Shown here one piece after another: positions 1 through 9,414 of a DNA stretch of 64,000 nt. The translations under genes were made by a program, and so were the position numbers. The stretch spans positions 1,534,161 to 1,598,160 of the forward strand of contig OY282369.1 in NCBI GenBank assembly GCA_958295735.1. The letters run 5' to 3'. The notes under the pieces were generated by a model. The model was not told the origin of the DNA and made no database searches. It was given only the letters and a program-made list of their open reading frames with translations. How positions within the stretch are numbered: position 1 is the first letter of the stretch; the number at the start of each line of letters is the position of its first letter. Source of the stretch: an uncultured Candidatus Cenarchaeum sp. GTDB taxonomy: Archaea > Thermoproteota > Nitrososphaeria > Nitrososphaerales > Nitrosopumilaceae.

Positions 1-2
1 AG

Positions 3-725
3 TACGGCCGCATCTCGCTGGTGGCAGCGTTCCCGGAAAAGTACAGGTACCGCACGCTCGACTCGATGGTGGACGACTACGCGGAGCGGGGCAGGACGCT
101 CCGGATATCCTCCGAGTACCTGACCACGGCGTCCGCGTTCGTCAAAAAACTCCCCTCGTACGTGAAGCGCCACGGGGCCAAGTCGCCGCTCATAGTGACG
201 CCGTGGCTGCGCACCGGCACCAACCGCGCCGTGCAGATACACCTGTCGTTCGGGGCCACCGAGGCCAAGCCGCCGGACGACGTGGACGCGATCGTGGACG
301 TGACCGAGACGGGCACCACGCTGCGGCAGAACAAGCTGCGCATAGCGGACCGCGTCATGGAGTCCACGGCGCACCTCATAGCGAACCCCCGGTCGCTGCG
401 CGACACCGCGAAGCGCGGGAAAATATTCGACATCGTGACGCTGCTGCGCGGGGCGGTCCGCGGCCAGCGGTACCTCCACGTGTACCTGAACGTGGAGGGG
501 CGCAACCTCAAGAGGCTGCTCCGGGACCTCCCGTCGCTCAAGCGCCCCACCGTGAGCCCGCTGGCCGGCGAGGGCGGCGGCTGGTACGGGGTCAACACCG
601 TGATACTAAAGTCCGAGTACCACAAGGTGATACCGCGGCTGCGCAGGACGGCGCAGGGGCTCGTGGTCCACGAGCCCCGCCAGATACTGGATCTGGAGGA
701 GGTGAAGCGCGACGAGGAGAACTGA
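3..725 (+). CDS. hisG: ATP phosphoribosyltransferase, 5' end outside the window
   Basis: First step of histidine synthesis, joining ATP and PRPP. The frame is open from base 3 and the GTG at 21 is internal, since the preceding codons read YGRISLV as part of the fold, so the true start lies upstream. The PRPP-binding loop is visible as VDVTETGTTLRQNKLRIAD. The last ~80 residues (from KIFDIVTLLRGAVRGQ) match the C-terminal regulatory HisG_C domain, so this is the long, histidine-regulated form. It heads a tight his operon; hisD starts 33 bp after its stop. Confidence 0.93.
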   Translation, partial: YGRISLVAAFPEKYRYRTLDSMVDDYAERGRTLRISSEYLTTASAFVKKLPSYVKRHGAKSPLIVTPWLRTGTNRAVQIHLSFGATEAKPPDDVDAIVDVTETGTTLRQNKLRIADRVMESTAHLIANPRSLRDTAKRGKIFDIVTLLRGAVRGQRYLHVYLNVEGRNLKRLLRDLPSLKRPTVSPLAGEGGGWYGVNTVILKSEYHKVIPRLRRTAQGLVVHEPRQILDLEEVKRDEEN

Positions 726-758
726 CCCCGGGCGGGAACCCGCCGCCGCCGCCCCGCC

Positions 759-2045
759 ATGCCCGCGATGAGGGTGGTGCGGGTCGGCGACGCGGCGGGG
801 TTCGCCGCCTCGGCCCGCCCCGCGCCCAGGGAGGCCGACGAGCGGGCCGCCGCCGCCATCGTCGAGGCGGTCCGCAGGGGGGGCGACGCGGCGGTGCGCC
901 GGTACGAGCGCAGGTTCGGCGGCCGGGCGGCGGCGGCCCGCCCGCTCCGCCTGGGCCGGCGGGAGGTGGAGGAGGCCTACCGCGCGGCGCCCCCCCGCGC
1001 CCTCGCCGCCGTCCGCGAGGCGGCCAAGCGGCTGGCCCGCTCCGAGAGGGCGCTCCTCTCCGCCGTGCGCCGGCCCGTGGCGGTCGGCGCCGGCGGCGCC
1101 ACGGTGACCCGGCGGCTGGAGCCGCTGGCCAGCGCCGGCTGCTACGTGCCGGGGGGCCGGGCCTCCTACCCGAGCTCGGCCGTGATGACCGTGACCCCCG
1201 CCAGGGTCGCGGGGGTGGGCCGCATAGCCGTGGCGACCCCGCCCGCCGCCTCGGGCGGGGCCGATCCCCTCACCGTGGCGGCCGCCGACATGTGCGGCGC
1301 CACCGAGATATACCGCATGGGCGGCGCCCAGGCCGTGGCCGCGCTGGCCTACGGCACGGGGTCGGTGAGGCCGGTGGACAAGATAGCGGGGCCCGGCGGC
1401 CCGTTCGTCACGGCGGCCAAGGCGCTCGTCTCCCGCCACGTCGCCATAGACATGCTGGCGGGCCCGACCGAGCTGTGCATCGTGGCCGACTCGTCGGCGG
1501 ACGCCCGGCGCGCGGCCGCCGACGTGGTCTCGCAGGCGGAGCACGGCCCCGACGCGTTCTGCTGCGTCATAACCGACTCGGCGGAAAAGGCGGCCGAGAT
1601 AGCCGCCGAGGTGGACAGGGCGGCGGCGGCCGCGCGCCGCTCCGGCGACGTGCTGGCCAGCCTCCGCGGGAGCGGGTTCGTCGCGGTGTGCAGGGACATG
1701 GGGCACGCGGTGGAGCTCGCCAACCTGCTGGCCCCCGAGCACCTGCAGGTCTCGGCGCGGGGGGCGGCCGCGCTGGCGCGCCGCATCACGGCGGCCGGGC
1801 TGGTCCTGGTGGGGGAGCGCACGCCGTCGGCCGCCTCGGACTACCTGCTCGGGTCCAACCACGTGCTGCCCACGGGGGGCTCCGCCCGCGCCCGCGGGGC
1901 CCTGTCGGTGCTGGACTTTGTGAGGCTGGGCACGAGCGTGGCCGCCGCGCGCGGGTGCATGCGGGGGATCTCGCGGCACGCCGCGGCGCTGGCCGAGGCG
2001 GAGGGCCTGCCGGGGCACTACGGCGCGGTGGAGGCCAGGCTGTGA
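759..2045 (+). CDS. hisD: Histidinol dehydrogenase
   Basis: Catalyses the last two steps of histidine synthesis, histidinol to histidine with two NAD+. The 428 aa length is typical. Visible family motifs are the [14 protein letters not shown] / [15 protein letters not shown] stretch, the zinc-site segment [10 protein letters not shown] (Gln and His ligands) and [17 protein letters not shown] near the C-terminus. The ATG at 759 gives a full-length protein. Its TGA overlaps the hisC GTG by 4 bases (GTGA), implying translational coupling. Confidence 0.96.
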   Translation: MPAMRVVRVGDAAGFAASARPAPREADERAAAAIVEAVRRGGDAAVRRYERRFGGRAAAARPLRLGRREVEEAYRAAPPRALAAVREAAKRLARSERALLSAVRRPVAVGAGGATVTRRLEPLASAGCYVPGGRASYPSSAVMTVTPARVAGVGRIAVATPPAASGGADPLTVAAADMCGATEIYRMGGAQAVAALAYGTGSVRPVDKIAGPGGPFVTAAKALVSRHVAIDMLAGPTELCIVADSSADARRAAADVVSQAEHGPDAFCCVITDSAEKAAEIAAEVDRAAAAARRSGDVLASLRGSGFVAVCRDMGHAVELANLLAPEHLQVSARGAAALARRITAAGLVLVGERTPSAASDYLLGSNHVLPTGGSARARGALSVLDFVRLGTSVAAARGCMRGISRHAAALAEAEGLPGHYGAVEARL

Positions 2046-3163
2046 CGGCGGCCGGCCGCGGCGGCGGCGGCGGCGGGAGGGGCCGGCTGGACGCCAGGCT
2101 CGCCGCGCTCTCGGGGATGGCGGGGTACGAAAAGCCCGAGCCCCCGGGCGGGGGCGACGGCGGCAGCCTGAAGATGGACTCCAACGAGAACACGGTGGTG
2201 CCGCGGCAGGTGCAGGACGACCTGCTGTCGGCGGCCCGCCGCGCGTCGGACGTGCGGGAATACCCGCTGGGCGGCGCGGAGCGGCTCTCCGCGGCGATCG
2301 CCCGGCACCTCCGCGTGCCCGCCGCGTCGGTGGGGGTGGGCAGCGGCTCGGACCAGATACTGGACCTGCTGCTCGCGTGCTTCGCGTCGGCCCGCACCCC
2401 GGTGCTCACCACCGACCCCACGTTCTCGTTCTTCGTGGACCGGTGCAGGCTGCGCCGCGTGCCGGTGAGGAGCGTGCCGTTCTCGGACGGGATGACGCTG
2501 GACGCCGCGGACGTGGAGGCCGCCTCGGGAGGGGCGGGCATACTGTACATGGACACGCCGAACAACCCCACGGGGTTCCAGATGCCGAGGCGCGACATGG
2601 AGCGGCTGGTCCGCGGCTTCGACGGGCTGGTCATACTGGACGAGGCGTACGCCGAGTTCGGCGGCTACACGGCGATGCCCTGGGTGCGCAGGACGGACAA
2701 CCTGGTGGTGGTCAGGACGTTCTCCAAGTCGTTCGGGCTGGCGGGCCTGCGCCTGGGGTACTGCGCCGCGGGGGGCGGGATCGCCGAGGCCTTCAACCGC
2801 GTGGGCCAGTACCCGTACCCCGTGAGCTCGCTGGCCGTGGAGGCCGGCATCCTGGCGCTGGAAAAGGGGGCGCTGGAGCAGGTGCGCCGCTCCGTCGGGA
2901 TCGTGAAGGCCGAGCGCCGGCGGATCATAGCCGGGCTGCGGGCCCACGGCGCCTTCGAGGTATTCGACTCCAGCGCCAACTTCGTGCTGTTCGACGCGGG
3001 AGCCGGGGCGGACAGGCGCGTCCACGCGGCGCTGGCCGAGCAGGGCATACACGTGCGGCGGCTGGGCCGGATAGGGCGCCGCGGGGGGTGCCTGCGCGTG
3101 ACCGTGGGCACGAGGGAGGCCAACTCGCGGTTCCTGCTGGCTGTGCGGGACCTGCTCGGGTGA
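2042..3163 (+). CDS. hisC: Histidinol-phosphate aminotransferase
   Basis: PLP-dependent enzyme converting imidazole-acetol phosphate to histidinol phosphate. The start is GTG at 2042, inside the hisD stop (GTGA overlap); a Gly-rich stretch of about 10 residues follows before the conserved fold. Visible are [11 protein letters not shown] (substrate-binding N-terminus), [20 protein letters not shown] and the PLP-lysine motif [15 protein letters not shown]. The 373 aa length is normal. The next gene in the operon is a HAD phosphatase that could act on its product. Confidence 0.95.
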   Translation: MTAAGRGGGGGGRGRLDARLAALSGMAGYEKPEPPGGGDGGSLKMDSNENTVVPRQVQDDLLSAARRASDVREYPLGGAERLSAAIARHLRVPAASVGVGSGSDQILDLLLACFASARTPVLTTDPTFSFFVDRCRLRRVPVRSVPFSDGMTLDAADVEAASGGAGILYMDTPNNPTGFQMPRRDMERLVRGFDGLVILDEAYAEFGGYTAMPWVRRTDNLVVVRTFSKSFGLAGLRLGYCAAGGGIAEAFNRVGQYPYPVSSLAVEAGILALEKGALEQVRRSVGIVKAERRRIIAGLRAHGAFEVFDSSANFVLFDAGAGADRRVHAALAEQGIHVRRLGRIGRRGGCLRVTVGTREANSRFLLAVRDLLG

Positions 3164-3217
3164 GCCGCGCTGGCCGGGGAGGGGGGCGGCCTGCGCGAGG
3201 CGGCCCCCGGCATACGC

Positions 3218-4204
3218 GTGTCGCCGGAGGGCCTGGGCCTGCTGCGCGCCGCGGACGCCATAATATTCGACTGCGACGGGGTGCTGGTGGACGTCTCCGA
3301 GTCGTACTATGCCGCGATACGGGAGACCGCGGCGCGCGCCCTCGGCGGCCGGGTGCGCGCCCCCCCCGTGTCCAGGTGGATGATAGACGGGTTCAAGGCG
3401 TCCGGCGGGTTCAACGACGAGGTGGATCTGGCGTACGCCGTGTCCCTGGCTATGGCCGCGGCCGCGCGCGCGGGCCTCGAGCCGGAGGGGCTGGTGCGGG
3501 ACGCCGCGGCGCGGGCCGGCGCGGACGGGCTGCCCTCCGTCAAGTCGTACTTGGCGGGGGCGGCCGGCGCCGATGCGGCCGCCGCCGCGGGGAGGCTGCT
3601 CGGCCCGCACCCCGGAACGGGCGGCGGCGCGAGCCCCTTCCGCCTCCTGTTCAACAGGCTCTTCTACGGCGCCGAGATGTTCGCCCGGATCCACGCGGGC
3701 GCGGACGCGCCGGACGGGCCCGAGGAGGGCCTCATAGAGAGGGACCGCCCCATCCTCGACGGGCCGCTGCTGGAGAGGCTGCGCGCCGCGGCGCCGGGCA
3801 GGATGGCGCTGGTCACGGGGCGCGGGCTGGAGTCCGCGAGGCGCACCCTGGGCGTCCTGCTGGACGGGTTCGACCTGTCCTGCTCGTTCTTCCTGGAGGA
3901 CGAGGACCGCTCCATGGCAAAGCCGGCCCCCGAGGCCCTGGAGCGGGCGATGGCCGGGCTGCGCTCGCGGCACTGCCTGTACGTGGGCGACTCCGCGGAG
4001 GACATGATCATGGCGGGCAGGGCCTCGTCGGGCGGCGGGCCGCGCGCCGCGTTCTGCGGGATAACGGGGACGAGCGCGGACCCCGGGAAAAAGCTGGAGG
4101 CGTTCGAGCGCGGCGGCGCGGCCGCGGTGCTGGACGGCGTGGGCCTCCTTCCGAATGCATTAAATCTAGCGGGCCGCGGCGCGGACTCCGCGTGGGCGCG
4201 GTGA
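3218..4204 (+). CDS. HAD-superfamily phosphatase in the his operon, candidate histidinol phosphatase
   Basis: HAD hydrolase of 328 aa. Motif I is [11 protein letters not shown] (nucleophile Asp18, Asp20), motif III lysine is in MAKPAP (~residue 232) and motif IV is VGDSAEDM (~255). A large cap of ~170 residues lies between motif I and the second half. GTG 3218 is the only standard start after the hisC stop in this frame. The gene sits between hisC and hisB and overlaps hisB by GTGA. No other histidinol-phosphate phosphatase is seen in the operon and HisB here lacks a phosphatase domain, so I infer that role; substrate is unproven. The alternative is a phosphoglycolate-type HAD. Confidence 0.85.
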   Translation: MSPEGLGLLRAADAIIFDCDGVLVDVSESYYAAIRETAARALGGRVRAPPVSRWMIDGFKASGGFNDEVDLAYAVSLAMAAAARAGLEPEGLVRDAAARAGADGLPSVKSYLAGAAGADAAAAAGRLLGPHPGTGGGASPFRLLFNRLFYGAEMFARIHAGADAPDGPEEGLIERDRPILDGPLLERLRAAAPGRMALVTGRGLESARRTLGVLLDGFDLSCSFFLEDEDRSMAKPAPEALERAMAGLRSRHCLYVGDSAEDMIMAGRASSGGGPRAAFCGITGTSADPGKKLEAFERGGAAAVLDGVGLLPNALNLAGRGADSAWAR

Positions 4205-4788
4205 GCAGGAAGGCGAGCGTGGAGAGGGCCACAAAGGAGACCTCGGTGGCCGCGTCCGTCAGCATCGACGGGACGGGCAGGGTCTCGGCGGAGACCGGCG
4301 TGGCGTTCGTCGACCACCTCATCTCCGCGCTGGGCCGCCACTCCATGTTCGACGTGGACGTGAAGGCCGAGTCGCTGGACGGCATAACGCACCACCTCAT
4401 AGAGGACGCGGCGATCGGGCTGGCATCGGCCATAGACGGGGCGCTGGGCGACCGCTCCGGCATACGCCGGTTCGGCCACGCCGCCGTTCCCATGGACGAG
4501 TCGCTCGCGGAGGCCTCGGTGGACCTGGTGAGGCGGCCCTTCCACAGGCTGGACCTGCCCCTGGACAGGCCGGAGGTGGAGGGGGTGCCCGCCGAGGACC
4601 TGCTGCACTTCTTCGACTCGCTCCTGCGGAACCTCAACTGCTGCGCGCACCTGTCGGTGAGGTACGGGACGAACGACCACCACAGGGCCGAGTCGGCCGC
4701 GAAGTCGCTGGCGGCCGCCCTGCGCGAGGCCGCCGCGCCCGACCCCGGGCGCGGGGGAGAGCCGCCCAGCACGAAGGGCACCATGTGA
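4201..4788 (+). CDS. hisB: Imidazoleglycerol-phosphate dehydratase
   Basis: Dehydrates imidazole-glycerol phosphate to imidazole-acetol phosphate. The Mn-binding His clusters are visible as [12 protein letters not shown] and, near the C-terminus, [16 protein letters not shown]. The 195 aa length is that of a stand-alone dehydratase, with no fused phosphatase domain. The start GTG 4201 overlaps the HAD stop by 4 bases; an in-frame GTG at 4192 is less likely. It ends 7 bp before hisH. Confidence 0.95.
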   Translation: MSRKASVERATKETSVAASVSIDGTGRVSAETGVAFVDHLISALGRHSMFDVDVKAESLDGITHHLIEDAAIGLASAIDGALGDRSGIRRFGHAAVPMDESLAEASVDLVRRPFHRLDLPLDRPEVEGVPAEDLLHFFDSLLRNLNCCAHLSVRYGTNDHHRAESAAKSLAAALREAAAPDPGRGGEPPSTKGTM

Positions 4789-4795
4789 TGCGCGG

Positions 4796-5413
4796 ATGGC
4801 GCGCCTGGCGATATTCGACTACGGGGCGGGAAACATACTCAGCCTGAGGAACGCGCTGGAGCGGGCCGGCGCCGGCGCGGAGGTGATAACCGACGTGTCG
4901 CGCGCCGCGGAATACTCGGGGCTGCTGCTGCCCGGGGTGGGAAGCTTTGATCCCGCGGTGGGGCGGCTGCTGCCCGACGAGGGCGCCCGGGAGGCGTTCG
5001 CCGGCCTGCAGGGGACCGTCCCGGTGCTGGGCATATGCCTCGGGATGGAGGTCATGTTCGAGGGGAGCGACGAGGGGAGCGCCAGGGGCCTCGGGATCGT
5101 GGGCGGGCGCGTCGTCTCGCTTCCGGGGACGATGAGGGTGCCGCACATGGGGTGGAACGGCCTGCGGGTGAGGAGGCCCGGCCGCCTGCTGCGGGGGGTC
5201 GGCTCCGGCTCGTGGGCGTATTTCGTGCACTCGTACGCGGCGCGGCCGTCGGCGGAGGGCGCCGGCGCCGTGACGGCCGAGGCCGACTACGGGGAGCCGG
5301 TGCCGGCGGCCGTCGAGAGCGGCACGATGTTCGGCACGCAGTTCCACCCGGAAAAGTCCGGCGCGACCGGCCGCGCCATAATCGGCAACTTCGTCAGGGA
5401 GTGCTCCGCGTGA
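4796..5413 (+). CDS. hisH: Imidazole glycerol phosphate synthase, glutaminase subunit
   Basis: Class I glutamine amidotransferase that feeds ammonia to HisF. The nucleophile-elbow motif is GICLGMEVMF and the His-Glu part of the triad is QFHPEKSG near the C-terminus. The 205 aa length is typical. ATG 4796 lies 7 bp after hisB and the stop overlaps hisA by GTGA. HisH and HisF form the synthase heterodimer; both are present here with hisA between them. Confidence 0.95.
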   Translation: MARLAIFDYGAGNILSLRNALERAGAGAEVITDVSRAAEYSGLLLPGVGSFDPAVGRLLPDEGAREAFAGLQGTVPVLGICLGMEVMFEGSDEGSARGLGIVGGRVVSLPGTMRVPHMGWNGLRVRRPGRLLRGVGSGSWAYFVHSYAARPSAEGAGAVTAEADYGEPVPAAVESGTMFGTQFHPEKSGATGRAIIGNFVRECSA

Positions 5414-6129
5414 GGGTGATCCCGGCCATCGACGTGATGGGGGGGCAGGTGGTGCGCCTGCTGCGGGGGGATCCGGAGAAGAAGACCGTGTACAGCAGCA
5501 AGCCCCGGAAGGTGGCCGCGGCCTGGGAGGATGCCGGCGCGGACATGCTGCATATTGTGGACCTGGACGCCGCGATCGGCTCCGGCTCCAACCTCCCCCT
5601 GATACGGTCCATGTGCGGGCGGATATCCGTGCCGGTGCAGATCGCCGGCGGGCTGCGCACGGAAAGGCTGGCCTCCGGGGTCCTGGACGCGGTGGAGGGG
5701 AGCCGCGTGGTGCTGGGGACGATGGCCTTCCGCGAGCGCGACGTGCTGCGCGGCCTGGCCGCCAGGCACGGCGCCGCCAGGATCGTGGTGTCGGCCGACC
5801 ACTCGGGCGGCCGCGTCAAGGTGAACGGGTGGCAGAGCGACACGGGGATGAACGTGTACGACTCGATGCGGGGGTTCGCGGACGCCGGGTTCTCGGAGTT
5901 CCTGGTGACCGACGTGGGAAGGGACGGCACGATGGGGGGGCCGGACGTGGAGGGCGTGAAAAAGGCCTGCGCCGTGAGGGGGGCCAGGGTGCTGGCCAGC
6001 GGCGGCGTGTCGGCCGCCGCGGACGTGGCGCTGCTCGCGGATGCCGGCGCCGCGGGCGTCATACTGGGCAGGGCGCTGTACGAGAACCGCCTGACGGTGC
6101 GGGAGGCCAAGAAGGCGGCATGGCGCTGA
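5410..6129 (+). CDS. hisA: ProFAR isomerase
   Basis: (beta-alpha)8-barrel enzyme isomerising ProFAR to PRFAR. The N-terminus VIPAIDVMGGQVVRL carries the catalytic Asp on strand 1, QIAGGLRT and VTDVGRDGTMGG carry phosphate-binding and second catalytic residues, and LASGGVSAAADV is the late phosphate loop. GTG 5410 overlaps the hisH stop (GTGA). The 239 aa length is normal. Its 3' end overlaps hisF by 10 bp. Confidence 0.95.
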   Translation: MRVIPAIDVMGGQVVRLLRGDPEKKTVYSSKPRKVAAAWEDAGADMLHIVDLDAAIGSGSNLPLIRSMCGRISVPVQIAGGLRTERLASGVLDAVEGSRVVLGTMAFRERDVLRGLAARHGAARIVVSADHSGGRVKVNGWQSDTGMNVYDSMRGFADAGFSEFLVTDVGRDGTMGGPDVEGVKKACAVRGARVLASGGVSAAADVALLADAGAAGVILGRALYENRLTVREAKKAAWR

Positions 6130-6926
6130 CCAAGCGCGTGGTGCCGTGCCTGGACGTGGCCGGGGGGCGCGTCGTCAAGGGGACCAGGTTCGTGTCCACG
6201 CGGGACGCCGGCGATCCCGTCGCCCTGGCGGCGCGGTACGGCGCGGAGGGGGCCGACGAGCTCGTGTTCCTGGACATAACCGCGTCCCCGGAGGGGCGCG
6301 GGACGACGCTGGGCATGGTGCGGGACGTCTCGAGGGTGCTGGACATACCGTTCACGGTGGGGGGCGGCATCAGCACGCTGCAGCACGCGCGCGACATGCT
6401 GCTGAGCGGCGCGGACAAGGTGGCCATAAACACGGGCGCCGTGCGCGACCCGTCGGTGCTGACGGGGCTGATGGACCAGTTCGGCAGGCAGTGCGTGGTG
6501 GTGGCCATAGACGCCAAGAGGAACCGCGGCGGGGGCCCCGGGGGGAGCGCGCTCGAGGACGCCGGGGGGAGGTTCTGGTTCGAGGTGTACGTGTACGGCG
6601 GCAGGCGGGCCACCGGGCTCGACGCCGTGGAGTGGGCCGCCCGCGCCCAGGAGATGGGGGCCGGCGAGGTGCTGCTCACCAGCATAGACCGCGACGGCAC
6701 GGGGGACGGGTACGACCTGCCGCTGACGTCCGCGGTGGCCGACGCCGTCACGGTGCCCGTCGTGGCCTCGGGCGGATGCGGCGGGCCGGAGCACATGGCC
6801 GAGGTGCTCGCGGAGACCGGCGCGGGCGCGGCGCTGGCCGCCTCAATATTCCACTACGGCTCGCACGGCATACCGCGGGTGAAGCGGTTCCTGCTGGAGC
6901 GCGGCGTGCCGGTGCGCCCCCCCTAG
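6120..6926 (+). CDS. hisF: Imidazole glycerol phosphate synthase, cyclase subunit
   Basis: Barrel subunit that cyclises PRFAR with ammonia from HisH, giving IGP and AICAR. Motifs are KRVVPCLDVAGGRVVKG (catalytic Asp), FTVGGGIST, and LLTSIDRDGTGDGYD (second catalytic Asp). The 268 aa length is typical. ATG 6120 lies inside the end of hisA. The tightly packed operon ends here; a 90-bp miniature element separates it from hisI. Confidence 0.95.
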   Translation: MALTKRVVPCLDVAGGRVVKGTRFVSTRDAGDPVALAARYGAEGADELVFLDITASPEGRGTTLGMVRDVSRVLDIPFTVGGGISTLQHARDMLLSGADKVAINTGAVRDPSVLTGLMDQFGRQCVVVAIDAKRNRGGGPGGSALEDAGGRFWFEVYVYGGRRATGLDAVEWAARAQEMGAGEVLLTSIDRDGTGDGYDLPLTSAVADAVTVPVVASGGCGGPEHMAEVLAETGAGAALAASIFHYGSHGIPRVKRFLLERGVPVRPP

Positions 6927-6985
6927 GCGGCGCCGCCCCCGGCGCGGCGGCCCGCCCCGCGGCCGCGCCCGAAACCCGGGCCGCC

Positions 6986-7075
6986 GTGTAGGCTTGCGTC
7001 CAAACCGGAACCACGTAGCAACGGCAAGCCACCCCATGATCCCACGCCCAGATCGCGACGGACGCAAGTCCACAC
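6986..7075 (+). repeat. Miniature inverted-repeat element, family B copy 1
   Basis: The ends form a near-perfect 16-bp inverted repeat: GTGTAGGCTTGCGTCC at the left and GGACGCAAGTCCACAC at the right. The flanks GGGCCGCC (6978-6985) and GGGCCGCT (7076-7083) match at 7 of 8 bases, as a target duplication would. The interior shares AAACCGGAACCACG, AGCAACGGC and CAGATCGCGA with copies at 18268 and 52309. It has no coding capacity and lies between hisF and hisI. Confidence 0.85.
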
Positions 7076-7125
7076 GGGCCGCTTCCCGGCAAGCTCTATT
7101 ACGGGCTCCCGGCCCCCGCGCCCGC

Positions 7126-7476
7126 ATGCGGACGGGCGTGGACTCCATCGACTTCGAGAAGGGCGGCGGCCTGGTGCCCGTGGTGGTGCAGGACGCGTCG
7201 ACGAAGGAGGTGCTGACGCTGGCGTACGCCAGCAGGGAGTCGCTGGAGCTCACGAGGAAGACGGGCAACTCCTGGTTCTGGAGCAGGTCCAGGAACAGGC
7301 TGTGGATGAAGGGGGAGGAGTCGGGAAACACGCAGAGGGTCACGCGGATAATGGTGGACTGCGACTCGGATGCCGTGGTGTACGTGGCCGAGCCGTCGGG
7401 CCCCGCGTGCCACACGGGGGAGCGCACGTGCTTCCACAACGAGGTGGAGGTGGCGGGAGTCAGCACTCCTCGGTGA
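7126..7476 (+). CDS. hisI: Phosphoribosyl-AMP cyclohydrolase
   Basis: Opens the adenine ring of PR-AMP, third step of histidine synthesis. The family signature is visible: WSRSRNRLWMKGEESGN, VDCDSDAVVY (metal Asp residues) and PACHTGERTCF (zinc Cys). ATG 7126 gives 116 aa, the normal stand-alone length; an upstream in-frame start would read through the miniature element. A weak TATA-like patch (CTCTATTACGG) sits ~30 nt upstream, so hisI may now have its own promoter. No HisE domain is fused. It overlaps the convergent gene at 7460 tail to tail by 17 bp. Confidence 0.94.
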   Translation: MRTGVDSIDFEKGGGLVPVVVQDASTKEVLTLAYASRESLELTRKTGNSWFWSRSRNRLWMKGEESGNTQRVTRIMVDCDSDAVVYVAEPSGPACHTGERTCFHNEVEVAGVSTPR

Positions 7477-7903
7477 TGGTGTCCCCGGCCGACTCCACCC
7501 ACTCGCCGGTCACCCTGAACGGGAGGGGGGGATGCGCGCCGTCGGCGAACACGACCGCCCACACGCCGACCAGCTGCTCCGGCGTGCACACCCCGAGGGA
7601 CTCCTTGGTGTCCGGCAGGAAGTACTGGTTGAAGGACGTCTTTTCGGAGCCGTTGTAGTCGAACGACCTGTACAGGGTGCCGTTAGGCGTGAACACGCCG
7701 ATCTTCCCGGCCTCCCCCTGCCGCAGGCCGGCCACCGTCAGGTACACGCTCTCGCCCAGCCTGTGCTCGTACTGGGACACGCCGACCGGCCCCGAGTATA
7801 TCCAGGACGAGCCCGCCTCCTCGGCGGCCTCCGGCCAGGGAACGTTGGCCACCACCACCCCCGCGACTACCGCCGCGGCCGCCGCGGACGCCATGGGGAT
7901 CAT
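7460..7903 (-). CDS. Small exported protein, unknown function
   Basis: 147 aa with an N-terminal hydrophobic stretch (about residues 4-20, MASAAAAAVVAGVVVANV) that could be a signal peptide or anchor, followed by a likely beta-rich domain with YLTVAGLRQGE, GVFTPNGTLYRSFDY and CTPEQLVGVWAVV. It has two Cys (mid-domain and C-terminal). I recognise no named family; the composition resembles short exported beta-sandwich proteins of Thaumarchaeota. The 3' end overlaps hisI on the opposite strand. Confidence 0.75.
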   Translation of the reverse strand: MIPMASAAAAAVVAGVVVANVPWPEAAEEAGSSWIYSGPVGVSQYEHRLGESVYLTVAGLRQGEAGKIGVFTPNGTLYRSFDYNGSEKTSFNQYFLPDTKESLGVCTPEQLVGVWAVVFADGAHPPLPFRVTGEWVESAGDTITEEC

Positions 7904-7989
7904 CTTCGTGTTCAGCGGGCGCCCCCCCGCGCCCCGCCATACTAGCCTTCCCCAGCCCGCCCGCGCCGGGGCGGCGCCGCGAAAAACCC

Positions 7990-7999
7990 AATTAAATTA
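7990..7999 (+). promoter_or_regulatory. TATA box of the aldehyde dehydrogenase gene
   Basis: An A/T patch AATTAAATTA in otherwise GC-rich sequence, centred ~26 nt upstream of the GTG at 8020. That spacing puts the transcription start at the start codon, so the message is likely leaderless. Confidence 0.7.
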
Positions 8000-8019
8000 G
8001 GGCTGCCCGGCGGTCTTCC

Positions 8020-9414
8020 GTGGGCCAGCAGATCACCACCGTCAACCCCGCCACCGAGGAGCAGCTCGCCACGTACGACCCGATGGGCAGGGACCGCGTG
8101 CTGGGCATGGTCGACGTGGCGAAGAGGGCGTTCAACGGGTGGAAGAGGGACTACGAAAAGCGGCGCAGCTACGTGTACAACCTGGTGCAGTACATAAAGT
8201 CCAACAAGGAAAAGCTGGCGCTGACGGCCACCAGGGAGATGGGCAAGGTCCTCAAGGAGTCGATCGGCGAGGTGGAAAAGTGCGCCTGGGCGCTGGAGTT
8301 CTACGCGGACCACGCGGACAGCTTCCTGAACGAGGAGGTGCTCCACACGGACGCCCGCAAGAGCTTCCTCACGTTCGAGCCGCTGGGCGTGGTCGGCTCC
8401 ATAATGCCGTGGAACTTCCCGTACTGGCAGGCGCTGCGCTTCGCGGCCCCCTGCCTGATGGCCGGCAACACCATCGTCATGAAGCCCTCCCGCGTCACCA
8501 TGCAGTGCGGGCTGGAGATGGAAAAGGCGTTCGCCGAGTCCGGGTTCCCGGACGGGATATTCCAGACGGTGGTGGGCAGCGTCGACTCGGCCACCCACCT
8601 CATAGAGTCGGACGTGAGCGCCGTCACGTTCACCGGAAGCACCGAGGCGGGGGCGAAGGTGGCCCAGCTGGCGTCGGCCAACCTGAAAAAGTGCGTGCTC
8701 GAGCTGGGCGGCAGCGACCCGTTCATCGTGCTGGAGGATGCCAACATAGACAAGGCGGCGGACGGCGCGGTCAAGGGGCGCTTCATCAACTGCGGCCAGA
8801 GCTGCATAGCATCCAAGAGGTTCTTCGTGGCCAAGAACGTGGCGGACGAGTTCGTCGAAAAGTTCGCCAAAAAGGCGGCGCTGCTCAGGGTGGGCGACCC
8901 CGAGTCCGCCCAGACGGACGTCGGCCCCCTGTCCAGCAGGGACGGCCTGGAGTCCATATCGGGCATAGTGGACGACGCCGTCTCCAAAGGGGCGCAGGTG
9001 GTGCTGGGGGGCTCGCAGGCGTGGGACAGGGGCTACTTTTACAGCCCCACGATACTGACCGGGGTGACGCCGGACATGAGGATCGCCCGGGAGGAGACCT
9101 TCGGCCCCGTGGCTCCCATAACGGTGGTGGAGAACGAGAGCGAGGCGGTGCGCATGGCCAACGGCACCGAGTTCGGCCTGGGGGCCAGCGTGTGGTCGAC
9201 CGACTTGGCGAGGGCGGAGAGGCTGTCGCGCCGCGTCGAGTCGGGCATCGTGAGCGTGAACAACGTGGTGGTCTCCGACCCGCGCATCCCGTTCGGCGGG
9301 ATAAAGCACAGCGGGTTCGGCAGGGAGCTCTCGCGGTACGGCATGCTGGAGTTCGTCAACATAAAGTCCGTCCGGTTCTACGACAGCCTGGTGCACCACC
9401 ACTACGTCGAGTAA
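8020..9414 (+). CDS. NAD(P)-dependent aldehyde dehydrogenase, succinate-semialdehyde type
   Basis: 464 aa. MPWNFPYWQ holds the oxyanion-hole Asn, FTGSTEAG the cofactor loop, LELGGSDPF the general-base Glu and NCGQSCIASKR the nucleophilic Cys. It most resembles GabD/SSADH-type enzymes by these motifs and its short N-terminus. Ammonia-oxidising archaea handle succinic semialdehyde in the 3HP/4HB cycle, so a role near that cycle is possible, but the substrate cannot be read from sequence. GTG 8020 is fixed by the TATA spacing. Confidence 0.9.
   Translation: MGQQITTVNPATEEQLATYDPMGRDRVLGMVDVAKRAFNGWKRDYEKRRSYVYNLVQYIKSNKEKLALTATREMGKVLKESIGEVEKCAWALEFYADHADSFLNEEVLHTDARKSFLTFEPLGVVGSIMPWNFPYWQALRFAAPCLMAGNTIVMKPSRVTMQCGLEMEKAFAESGFPDGIFQTVVGSVDSATHLIESDVSAVTFTGSTEAGAKVAQLASANLKKCVLELGGSDPFIVLEDANIDKAADGAVKGRFINCGQSCIASKRFFVAKNVADEFVEKFAKKAALLRVGDPESAQTDVGPLSSRDGLESISGIVDDAVSKGAQVVLGGSQAWDRGYFYSPTILTGVTPDMRIAREETFGPVAPITVVENESEAVRMANGTEFGLGASVWSTDLARAERLSRRVESGIVSVNNVVVSDPRIPFGGIKHSGFGRELSRYGMLEFVNIKSVRFYDSLVHHHYVE

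Noticed and set aside
203-3163. Very long open frames overlapping the his genes (for example 203-3163 read as one protein)
   Set aside because: Stop codons are rare at ~70% GC. Only the part after 2042 has hisC motifs; the rest is Arg/Gly/Pro-rich shadow of hisG and hisD.
6994-7125. HisI starting at 6994 (160 aa)
   Set aside because: The extra 44 codons are translated family B element; ATG 7126 gives the normal family length.
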